Shown here one piece after another: positions 1 to 5,569 of a DNA stretch of 6,785 bases (position 1 is the stretch's first letter; each line of letters begins with the position of its first letter). The stretch spans positions 1 through 6,785 of the forward strand of contig JAHEZC010000110.1 in the NCBI GenBank assembly GCA_023251275.1, in the 5' to 3' direction. The translations under genes and the position numbers were made by a program. This DNA is from Parafilimonas sp. GTDB lineage: Bacteria > Bacteroidota > Bacteroidia > Chitinophagales > Chitinophagaceae. The notes under the pieces were generated by a model. It had not been told where the DNA came from. It searched no databases and worked only from the letters and a program-made list of their open reading frames with translations.

Positions 1-2933
1 TAAAAGTTAGTGGTAGCAAAGGAGAAAAAGCCGCCGCAGAGTTATTGACCAGTATGTACGATGCTTCGCTTGATCAGTTTAAACCACATGCCTGGAATGT
101 CCCTTCGCTTTGGCAAACCGGTTCTGTTTACAATACATGGAATGGAAAAATATGCTTTGCCACAAATAATTCAGAAGAAAATTATTTGCAGAATAATGTA
201 GAGAGACTTGATAAATATTATGATGAGTTAGCAATAAGTGGAGAGGATTTATGGAATGAATATCAGCTTACTGAATATAGAGAAGCAATTAAAACAATTA
301 ATCGGGCAGGAATAACTGTCGCCGACGTTGCATTTGCACCACCAGCACCAATGCCAAACTTGCGAATGAATGCAATAAAAGTCTATGATGATGACCGAAG
401 TGTAGTTGGTTATAAAGCAGAAGCAGGTAACCAAAAAGCTGAAATAATGCAATTTACTCCACCCCAAATAATAAAAGAAGGAGAACAAACAGCGAATACT
501 AATCAAAACCCGTTAGTGCAACTTCGCAAAAATTTCAACGAAACAGCATTCTTCTTTCCACAACTCTATGCAGACAGTACTGGCAATTATTCTTTCAGCT
601 TTACTATACCCGAGGCGCTTACACAATGGAAATGGATGAGCCTTGCTCATACAAAAGATTTGGCATTTGGTTACAATACCCAAACTATCGTTACACAAAA
701 AAAATTAATGGCGCAGCCCAACATGCCACGCTTCCTCCGTGAAGGCGACAGCATGCAACTTGTTGCCAAGATCAGTAATCTCAGTGATACGACATTAACA
801 GGAACCGCTTCTTTGCAATTGATAGATGCACTCAGCAATGACCCAGTAAACGATCTTTTTAAAAATATCAATACTGAAATAAATTTCACAACGGAACCCA
901 ACCGCAGTACAGAAATAAAATTCCCCATCAACATTCCATTCAATTTCAATAAACCTTTGACGATTAGAATTACAGCTGCTGCAAAGCTCCCCTCTCCGGG
1001 CGGAGAGGGGCGGGGGGGTGAGGCCTCCGACGGCGAAGAAAATACTTTGCCCGTTCTGACCAACCGCATGCTTGTTACAGAAACATTACCCTTGTACATG
1101 CGCAACGATGGAACAAAAGAATTCAAATTTGAAAAATTAATCAACAATCAATCCCAGACTCTATCTAACGAAAGTCTCACAGTTGAATATACACCCAACC
1201 CCGTTTGGTATGCCGTACAGGCATTGCCTTATTTGATTGAATACCCGCATGAATGTGCCGAGCAGGTATTCAATCGCTTTTATGCAAACACATTGGCATC
1301 GTATCTTGTTGCCCAACATCCGCGTATAAAACAGGTTTTTAATGAGTGGTTGAAAGTTTCCCCCGGTGGGGGAGATTTAGAGGGGGGTCTCGAAAAAAAC
1401 GAAGAACTGAAACAGGTATTGCTTACAGAAACGCCCTGGATTTTAGATGCAGAAAATGAAACACAGCAAAAGAAAAATATTGCTTTGTTATTTGATGTGA
1501 TGAAAATGAGCAATGAAATGAATAAAGCATTACAACAATTGAAACAGATGCAGATGGATAACGGTGCTTTTCCCTGGTTCAAAGGCGGATATGAAGACAG
1601 GTATATCACGCAATATATTTTAACGGGTATCGGAAGATTAAAGAAACTCCATGCATTGAATAATGAAAACATGGATGACTTAAAAGAAATTACAGACAAC
1701 GCTATTAATTATCTCGACAATGAAATAAATAAAGACTACAACAACCTGAAAAAATATAAAACGGATCTGAAGAAAAATAACATCTCATCCACGCAAATTC
1801 AATATCTCTTTATGCGCAGTTATTTTATTGATGCAGAATTGAAAAATAAAACAGCATATAATTATTACTATCAGCAGGCAAAGCAATACTGGAACACACA
1901 ATCAGAATACACGAAAGCCATGATCGCTGTTTCGTTGTACAGGACAGGTGAACAAAGCTTTGCATTGAAAAATATTGTACCATCTATTATGGAAAATGCA
2001 ATTGAGGATACTGCCAAAGGCATGTATTGGAAAGATGCAAGATGGGGATATTACTGGTACCAGTCACCTATCGAGCAACAGGCATTGATGATAGAACTAA
2101 CAAATGAAATAGCACAACAACAAAATGATGCAACGATGAAAATGCAGGTGAATGACATGCGCACATGGCTTTTGCTCAACAAGCAAACCAATAACTGGAA
2201 AACCACCAAAGCCACTGCCGACGCATGTTATGCTTTATTGCTGAATAATGATGAGACCTTAAACGCAGAAAGAAAAGTTGAGATAAAATTAGGCAACAAA
2301 ACTTTTTCCTCCCCAGATGGGGGAGGCCAGGAGGGGGCCGGCTATTTTAAACAACGCGTCAATAGCACTGAAATAAAACCTGAAATGGGAAATATTTCCG
2401 TATCCGTCTCCTCCCCCGTTGGGGGAGGCCGGGAGGGGGCCTCCTGGGGCGCTGTTTACTGGCAATACTTTGAGAATCTCGATAAGATCACGTCAGCAGC
2501 AACTCCCTTATCTCTCACCAAAAAATTATTCATTGAAAAAAATACCGCAGCCGGAAAAGTTTTGCAGCCGGTGAATGATGGCGATGAATTAGAAGTTGGG
2601 GACAAAGTTGTGATAAGGATCGAGCTGCACAGTGATAGAGATATGGAATATATTCACCTGAAAGATATGCGTGCTGCTGCCATGGAACCAACTAATGTAT
2701 TGAGCAGCTACAAATGGCAGGACGGACTGGGTTATTATGAAGCAACAAAAGATGCCAGCACAAATTTCTTTATCAGCAATTTACCACGCGGCACTTATGT
2801 ATTTGAGTACCCGGCATACATTACGCATGCAGGTAATTTTTCTGACGGTATTGCAACCATTCAATGCATGTATGCGCCGGAGTTTTCAAGTCATAGTGAG
2901 GGGATAAGGATAAAGGTTGAGGCTGGTAAATGA
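1..2933 (+). CDS. Bacterial alpha-2-macroglobulin (YfaS-like protease trap), C-terminal part, 5' end outside window
   Basis: The reading frame is open from the left edge (first full codon at 3) to TGA at 2931-2933, giving 976 residues. The true start lies upstream, so the TTG at 45 is not a start. Bacterial alpha-2-macroglobulins are large periplasmic, usually lipid-anchored proteins that trap proteases by covalent capture. The visible order fits the family: a macroglobulin segment with MYDASLDQFKPHAW, a variable Pro/Ala-rich stretch (about 330-520) that may be the bait region, the A2M core (NFNETAFFFPQL, then IPEALTQWKWMSLAHTKDLAFG, about 520-670), and the thioester motif YPHECAEQ with CAEQ at 1254-1265. 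An alpha/alpha thioester domain follows to about 2280, then YWQYFENLDKIT and the C-terminal MG10-like domain ending in GTYVFEYPAYITHAGNFSDG. Cys and Gln of the thioester are both kept, so it is probably functional. Oddly, four G-rich palindromic elements are embedded in frame. No partner gene such as pbpC is visible. Confidence 0.93.
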   Translation, partial: KVSGSKGEKAAAELLTSMYDASLDQFKPHAWNVPSLWQTGSVYNTWNGKICFATNNSEENYLQNNVERLDKYYDELAISGEDLWNEYQLTEYREAIKTINRAGITVADVAFAPPAPMPNLRMNAIKVYDDDRSVVGYKAEAGNQKAEIMQFTPPQIIKEGEQTANTNQNPLVQLRKNFNETAFFFPQLYADSTGNYSFSFTIPEALTQWKWMSLAHTKDLAFGYNTQTIVTQKKLMAQPNMPRFLREGDSMQLVAKISNLSDTTLTGTASLQLIDALSNDPVNDLFKNINTEINFTTEPNRSTEIKFPINIPFNFNKPLTIRITAAAKLPSPGGEGRGGEASDGEENTLPVLTNRMLVTETLPLYMRNDGTKEFKFEKLINNQSQTLSNESLTVEYTPNPVWYAVQALPYLIEYPHECAEQVFNRFYANTLASYLVAQHPRIKQVFNEWLKVSPGGGDLEGGLEKNEELKQVLLTETPWILDAENETQQKKNIALLFDVMKMSNEMNKALQQLKQMQMDNGAFPWFKGGYEDRYITQYILTGIGRLKKLHALNNENMDDLKEITDNAINYLDNEINKDYNNLKKYKTDLKKNNISSTQIQYLFMRSYFIDAELKNKTAYNYYYQQAKQYWNTQSEYTKAMIAVSLYRTGEQSFALKNIVPSIMENAIEDTAKGMYWKDARWGYYWYQSPIEQQALMIELTNEIAQQQNDATMKMQVNDMRTWLLLNKQTNNWKTTKATADACYALLLNNDETLNAERKVEIKLGNKTFSSPDGGGQEGAGYFKQRVNSTEIKPEMGNISVSVSSPVGGGREGASWGAVYWQYFENLDKITSAATPLSLTKKLFIEKNTAAGKVLQPVNDGDELEVGDKVVIRIELHSDRDMEYIHLKDMRAAAMEPTNVLSSYKWQDGLGYYEATKDASTNFFISNLPRGTYVFEYPAYITHAGNFSDGIATIQCMYAPEFSSHSEGIRIKVEAGK
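987..1030 (+). repeat. G-rich palindromic element, copy 1, in frame in the A2M gene
   Basis: The arms CCCCTCTCCG (989-998) and CGGAGAGGGG (1001-1010) are perfectly complementary over 10 bp with a GG loop. They are followed by a seven-G run (1012-1018) and GAGGCCTC (1020-1027). It is read as LPSPGGEGRGGEAS and adds no stop or frameshift. The GC content is far above that of the flanking gene. It is a different subtype from copies 2-4 (CTCTCC arms instead of CTCCCC) but has the same layout of hairpin followed by a G run. Confidence 0.85.
1358..1389 (+). repeat. G-rich palindromic element, copy 2, in frame in the A2M gene
   Basis: TCCCCC (1359-1364) pairs with GGGGGA (1368-1373) around a GGT loop. 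A six-G run follows at 1382-1387. It aligns without gaps to copy 4 at an offset of 1053 bp, which is a multiple of three. The central TTTAG differs from the GCCGG of copy 4, so this copy is more diverged. It is read as VSPGGGDLEGGLEK, just before NEELKQVLLTETPW. Confidence 0.8.
2308..2339 (+). repeat. G-rich palindromic element, copy 3, in frame in the A2M gene
   Basis: CCTCCCC (2308-2314) pairs with GGGGAGG (2320-2326), followed by CCAGGAGGGGGCC. It is 29/32 identical to copy 4 with no gaps. It is read as SSPDGGGQEGAG, between LGNKTF and YFKQRV, which is probably a loop between beta strands. Confidence 0.87.
2410..2441 (+). repeat. G-rich palindromic element, copy 4, in frame in the A2M gene
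   Basis: CCTCCCCC (2410-2417) pairs perfectly with GGGGGAGG (2421-2428) around a GTT loop, followed by CCGGGAGGGGGCC. It lies exactly 102 bp after copy 3 and keeps the same codon phase. It is read as SSPVGGGREGAS, directly before WGAVYWQYFENLDK. The G runs from 2421 to 2449 also match a canonical G-quadruplex pattern. Confidence 0.87.
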
Positions 2934-3000
2934 CGAATGGTTGAATTGTTAAATCGGGGAATTGTGAAGTTTTTAATGGGCTGTTCAATACTAATACTAC

Positions 3001-3030
3001 TGCTTGTTATTCCGACGTTAGGAGGAATCT
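3001..3030 (+). repeat. ATTCCGACG-type intergenic repeat, copy A
   Basis: This 30-bp unit reads TGCTT..ATTCCGACG..AGGAGGAATCT and matches copy B (3117-3146) at 26 of 30 positions. The ends ATTCC and GGAAT form a small imperfect hairpin. I recall similar units (CATTCCGACGAAGGAGGAATCT) as common dispersed repeats in Bacteroidota genomes; this is memory, not a search result. Confidence 0.75.
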
Positions 3031-3116
3031 AAAATGTAATAGATGTCCCATAATTCGATATGACAAACTTTTTTTCTTTGCTTGTCTTTTGTTCCAATGT
3101 TCATCTGCCACACTGA

Positions 3117-3146
3117 TGCTTATCATTCCGACGAAAGGAGGAATCT
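3117..3146 (+). repeat. ATTCCGACG-type intergenic repeat, copy B
   Basis: Second copy of the repeat at 3001-3030, in direct orientation 116 bp downstream. The differences are confined to four positions. It lies 37 bp before the oxidoreductase start codon and extends that gene's open frame spuriously, because the repeat happens to be read as YHSDERRNL. Confidence 0.75.
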
Positions 3147-3183
3147 TCCGAATCATATTTTGTTGTTATCTATTTTTGATAAA

Positions 3184-4239
3184 ATGACTACTGACTACCT
3201 GATCATCGGGCAAGGTATCTGCGGAACATTCCTTAGTTGGAATCTTATTAAAGCAGGAAAAAAAGTAATTGTAATTGATCAACCTCAACCATTTTCTTCC
3301 TCTAAAGTCGCGAGTGGCATCATCAATCCTGTTACCGGCAGAAGAGTGGTGAGCACATGGATGATTGATGAACTGATGTCCTTTGCCTGGAATGCATACA
3401 ATGAAATTGGAAATAAAATTGGTGAAAAAGTTATCGAACAAAAAAATATCATTGTCTTCCCACCTTCACAGCAAATGGTTGACGCGCATGCAAAAAGAAT
3501 ACATGAAGAGAATAGTTTTGTAAACCAAATTTCTTCTGATCAATTTCAGGATTCATTCAGCTTCTTATTCAAAACTTTTGAGATTACTCCGGTCTATCTT
3601 GTTTACCTGTATCCGTTACTGCATGGCTGGAGAAAAAAATTAATTGAGCAACAGTTTCTGCTTGAAGAAGAATTTCAAATGGAGCAATTGCATATCTCTG
3701 CTCAAAATATTCAGTACAAAAATATTATTGCTGAAAAAATATTTTTTTGCGATGGTGTAAATACTTTCAAAAATTATTTCTGGAAAAATTTACCGTATAT
3801 CTATAACAAAGGACAGGCTTTAATCGCCGACATTCCCGCACTGCCGCAGGATAAAATTTACAAATACGGTAATATCACCTTTACGCCCTGGTATGATGAC
3901 CTGTGCTGGGTTGGCAGCAGTTATGAAAATGAATTTGAAACAGAGTTGCCAACTGATGAATTCAAACAATCTGTAACATTATCTTTAAAAAATGTTTTGA
4001 AAATACCATTTACTGTTATTGATCATTTCGCATCATTGCGTCCGGCTGCTTTGGAGCGCAGGCCCTTTGTAGGTTTGCATCCGCATTGCCCAGCTATGGG
4101 TATATTGAATGGCATGGGAACAAAAGGCTGTTCGCTTGCTCCTTATTTTGCTGATGAACTTGCACAACACGTCATTAATAACAATCCCCTCACTCCACTT
4201 GTTGATGTAAAAAGATTTTCCGGAATGCTTGCAAGGTGA
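3184..4239 (+). CDS. FAD-dependent oxidoreductase (DAO family, Bacteroidota type)
   Basis: This encodes 351 residues from ATG 3184 to TGA 4239. The N terminus is a Rossmann FAD-binding fold: YLIIGQGICG has the GxGxxG dinucleotide motif (residues 9-14), and VIVID ends in Asp32, which should bind the adenosine ribose. SSSKVASGIINPVTGRR (38-54) is the typical DAO second loop, near the FAD pyrophosphate and isoalloxazine. The C terminus has the matching FAD-closing region: SLRPAALERRPFVG (from residue 284) and GMGTKGCSLAP (from 310). The family includes glycine oxidase, D-amino acid dehydrogenase and MnmC-like enzymes; the substrate cannot be told from sequence. No signal peptide is seen, so it is probably cytoplasmic. 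The frame is open 34 codons further upstream, but that part translates a dispersed repeat, so ATG 3184, which directly precedes the Rossmann strand, is chosen. A 32-bp palindrome follows the stop by 7 bp. Confidence 0.88.
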   Translation: MTTDYLIIGQGICGTFLSWNLIKAGKKVIVIDQPQPFSSSKVASGIINPVTGRRVVSTWMIDELMSFAWNAYNEIGNKIGEKVIEQKNIIVFPPSQQMVDAHAKRIHEENSFVNQISSDQFQDSFSFLFKTFEITPVYLVYLYPLLHGWRKKLIEQQFLLEEEFQMEQLHISAQNIQYKNIIAEKIFFCDGVNTFKNYFWKNLPYIYNKGQALIADIPALPQDKIYKYGNITFTPWYDDLCWVGSSYENEFETELPTDEFKQSVTLSLKNVLKIPFTVIDHFASLRPAALERRPFVGLHPHCPAMGILNGMGTKGCSLAPYFADELAQHVINNNPLTPLVDVKRFSGMLAR

Positions 4240-4246
4240 GTTGGCC

Positions 4247-4278
4247 GGGTTGACAACCTCTTAAGAGGTTGTCAACCC
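4247..4278. repeat. Perfect 32-bp palindrome, possible terminator or dispersed repeat
   Basis: GGGTTGACAACCTCTT (4247-4262) is followed directly by its exact reverse complement. As RNA it would form a 14-bp stem with a TTAA loop. It begins 7 bp after the oxidoreductase stop codon, as expected for a terminator hairpin, but there is no T tract on either side, so intrinsic termination of the usual kind is doubtful. The perfect symmetry suits a palindromic repeat element or a dimeric protein site equally well. Confidence 0.8.
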
Positions 4279-4614
4279 TCTGCACGCCTTCGCCATTCAT
4301 CATACATACTCTACCATTTGTGAAAGCGCAAGCCCCGCTGCTCACGGTCATATACAATGCATAGTTGAAAGTATATATACCTTTACTCCATCAAATCAAA
4401 AAGGAGCAATGCTCCAAAAATCATGAACTGCATACTTGAGTTTCTGTTTGCCCGTTTTCGTCAAAGAGTAAAGCCACCGGAAGCCATACTTCCCATCTCC
4501 TGAAAGAGAAATAAACAAGTCACAAAATTTTAAAGTGTATCTGCAGCGGGCTTATCCTGCTAATTCACCGCAGAATTTACTTTTCATTTATCAAAACAAT
4601 TAATCATTCGTCAG
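4279..4614. other. Non-coding spacer with small inverted repeats, no gene recognised
   Basis: No convincing gene is present; the best frame is a 26-codon ORF at 4423-4503 without recognisable features. Visible elements are the palindrome GTATATATAC (4371-4380), a GGAGC-AAT-GCTCC hairpin flanked by A runs (4403-4415), and an 8-bp inverted pair CTTTACTC (4381-4388) / GAGTAAAG (4466-4473) enclosing that hairpin. No tRNA or known RNA fold was recognised. Confidence 0.5.
4401..4420 (-). terminator. Small hairpin with T tract on the minus strand, weak terminator candidate
   Basis: Read on the minus strand, GGAGC-ATT-GCTCC is followed by TTTTTGATTT, the shape of an intrinsic terminator, although the stem has only 5-6 bp. 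On the plus strand the same hairpin is followed by A residues. The nearest upstream minus-strand gene ends at 4865, about 450 bp away, so its role is uncertain. Confidence 0.3.
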
Positions 4615-4806
4615 ATGAAACCAATGTTACTGGTGATCATATCAGGTGCATTCATGCTTATTGCACTGCACGATCAACCGGCTTCAAACGGGAAAATTGA
4701 ACAGGCAAAAACAGAGAAGCCCAAAGCAAAAGCTGTTATAAAGGAAGATGCCCTTCCTAAAGAAAATATTATTGAAGAATTTTTTACCAATAATTTATTG
4801 TGGTGA
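4615..4806 (+). CDS. Small hypothetical membrane-anchored or secreted peptide (63 aa)
   Basis: ATG at 4615 to TGA at 4804-4806. I do not recognise the product. The N terminus has one Lys followed by a hydrophobic run, MLLVIISGAFMLIAL (residues 4-18), fitting a signal peptide or single membrane anchor. There is no lipobox cysteine. The rest is hydrophilic and rich in Lys and Glu (KIEQAKTEKPKAKAVIKED), then ends with the more hydrophobic IIEEFFTNNLLW. This separation of hydrophobic head and charged body is unusual for a chance ORF and is the main support. It converges with the minus-strand YkuK gene, with 58 bp between the stop codons. TACTTTTC at 4578-4585 resembles the Bacteroidota -7 box but lacks the final G, and no -33 TTG is visible. 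It could also be a chance frame. Confidence 0.5.
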   Translation: MKPMLLVIISGAFMLIALHDQPASNGKIEQAKTEKPKAKAVIKEDALPKENIIEEFFTNNLLW

Positions 4807-4864
4807 TCCAGAGCGCAATTATTGCATACAATACAGTAAAAAATGATTGGGGAATAATGAGAAC

Positions 4865-5338
4865 TCAGTTGCACGCCTTATCGGCGCAGCAACTGCTCGC
4901 AAAAGCTTCGGGTTTTGCCTTAAAAGCAAAGCCCATACCGAGGATGTACCCCATTGCTTCACGCAGCGCGTCATTACTTTTAAAATGTGGGTTAGTATTG
5001 ATGTCTGCATGCACTTCCATGTCAACATCATATTGGATAAAAAGATTGCAGAGTTCATAAGCTATCTCGATGCTCTTGGCAACTTCCACAAGCATACGTT
5101 CTTTAATGTTGAAGTGCTGTCTTGTCTTTTCGTTGTGAATGAACATGAAGCCACCGCTGTGCTCACGCAGAAAAACGATCACTGTGGCAAATTCTGTTTC
5201 AGACCCTTTTACCTGGCTGTCAGTACCAATACAAACCTTGAGATGAACGCCTTTGGCAGTCTCTTTCCTGATAGCCTCTTCTACGGCTTCTTTGATCGGA
5301 ATGTGAATGGTTTCTCCATTAAATTTTCTCCAACGCAT
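4865..5338 (-). CDS. Ribonuclease H-like YkuK/DUF458 family protein
   Basis: This encodes 157 residues from ATG at 5338 down to TGA at 4865. It matches the DUF458 family (Bacillus subtilis YkuK), predicted from fold comparison to be RNase H-like; its substrate and cellular role are not known to me. The family marks are VCIGTDSQ (residues 35-42, first strand with Asp40), the helix KERMLVE (79-85) with Glu80 or Glu85, VHADINTNPHFKS (from 109, with Asp112), and the C-terminal FKAKPEAFASSCCADKAC with Asp153. Asp40, Glu80/85, Asp112 and Asp153 could make up a D-E-D-D metal site; this is inference. The length is usual for the family. No signal peptide is seen, so it is cytoplasmic. It has its own upstream promoter-like sequence and is convergent with the 63-residue ORF. 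It lies 231 bp downstream of the TPR gene on the same strand, too far to assume one operon. Confidence 0.88.
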   Translation of the reverse strand: MRWRKFNGETIHIPIKEAVEEAIRKETAKGVHLKVCIGTDSQVKGSETEFATVIVFLREHSGGFMFIHNEKTRQHFNIKERMLVEVAKSIEIAYELCNLFIQYDVDMEVHADINTNPHFKSNDALREAMGYILGMGFAFKAKPEAFASSCCADKACN

Positions 5339-5354
5339 ACGAATAAGTATTTCT

Positions 5355-5388
5355 CAAAGGTATGCAGAGATTATAATTTGATACACAA
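5355..5388 (-). promoter_or_regulatory. Bacteroidota-type promoter for the YkuK gene
   Basis: On the minus strand TACCTTTG (5362 to 5355) matches the -7 consensus TAnnTTTG exactly, and TTG (5388 to 5386) lies 23 bp upstream, at the upper end of the known spacing for the -33 box in Flavobacterium. The -7 box ends 16 bp before the ATG at 5338, giving a short leader. Confidence 0.5.
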
Positions 5389-5511
5389 TTTGCAGTTATA
5401 AGAATATTAACACAAGTGGAAAACCGGAAACAGCAATATTAAAATTGCAATTAATGGATTTACGAAATATAGATTTTCGAGTTACGGTTTGTTACAAAAT
5501 TCCAATTTCAT

Positions 5512-5559
5512 ATATCCTATTATCCCAATATCCTATTATCTTAATATCCCAATTTTTAC
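5512..5559. repeat. 16-bp tandem repeat, about three copies
   Basis: The unit ATATCCTATTATCCCA (5512-5527) is followed by ATATCCTATTATCTTA (5528-5543), 14/16 identical, and then by a degenerate third unit, ATATCCCAATTTTTAC (5544-5559). It lies just after the stop codon of the TPR gene, in its 3' untranslated region. The rest of the 5402-5569 spacer is AT-rich and shows only a weak GCAAT/ATTGC hairpin around 5434-5449. Confidence 0.7.
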
Positions 5560-5569
5560 CTCTCATTGC

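Noticed and set aside
671..1699. Minus-strand open frames inside the A2M gene
   Set aside because: The plus strand carries the conserved thioester and A2M motifs; the minus-strand frames are shadows, lengthened by the repeats being open in several frames.
987..2441. CRISPR array or VNTR in the G-rich repeats
   Set aside because: The units are irregularly spaced (about 370, 950 and 102 bp apart), lie within conserved coding sequence and have no uniform spacers.
3171..3178. TATTTTTG as a -7 promoter box for the oxidoreductase
   Set aside because: It matches TAnnTTTG, but there is no TTG 17-23 bp upstream and it would start transcription at the ATG itself; T-rich sequence gives such matches by chance.
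4423..4503. 26-codon ORF in the spacer
   Set aside because: It is too short, with no signal peptide, known motif or start context to separate it from chance.
4847..5401. 184-codon plus-strand open frame
   Set aside because: It lies antisense to the YkuK gene, whose conserved motifs (IGTDSQ, ADIN, ASSCCADK) are on the minus strand; the plus-strand product is not recognisable.
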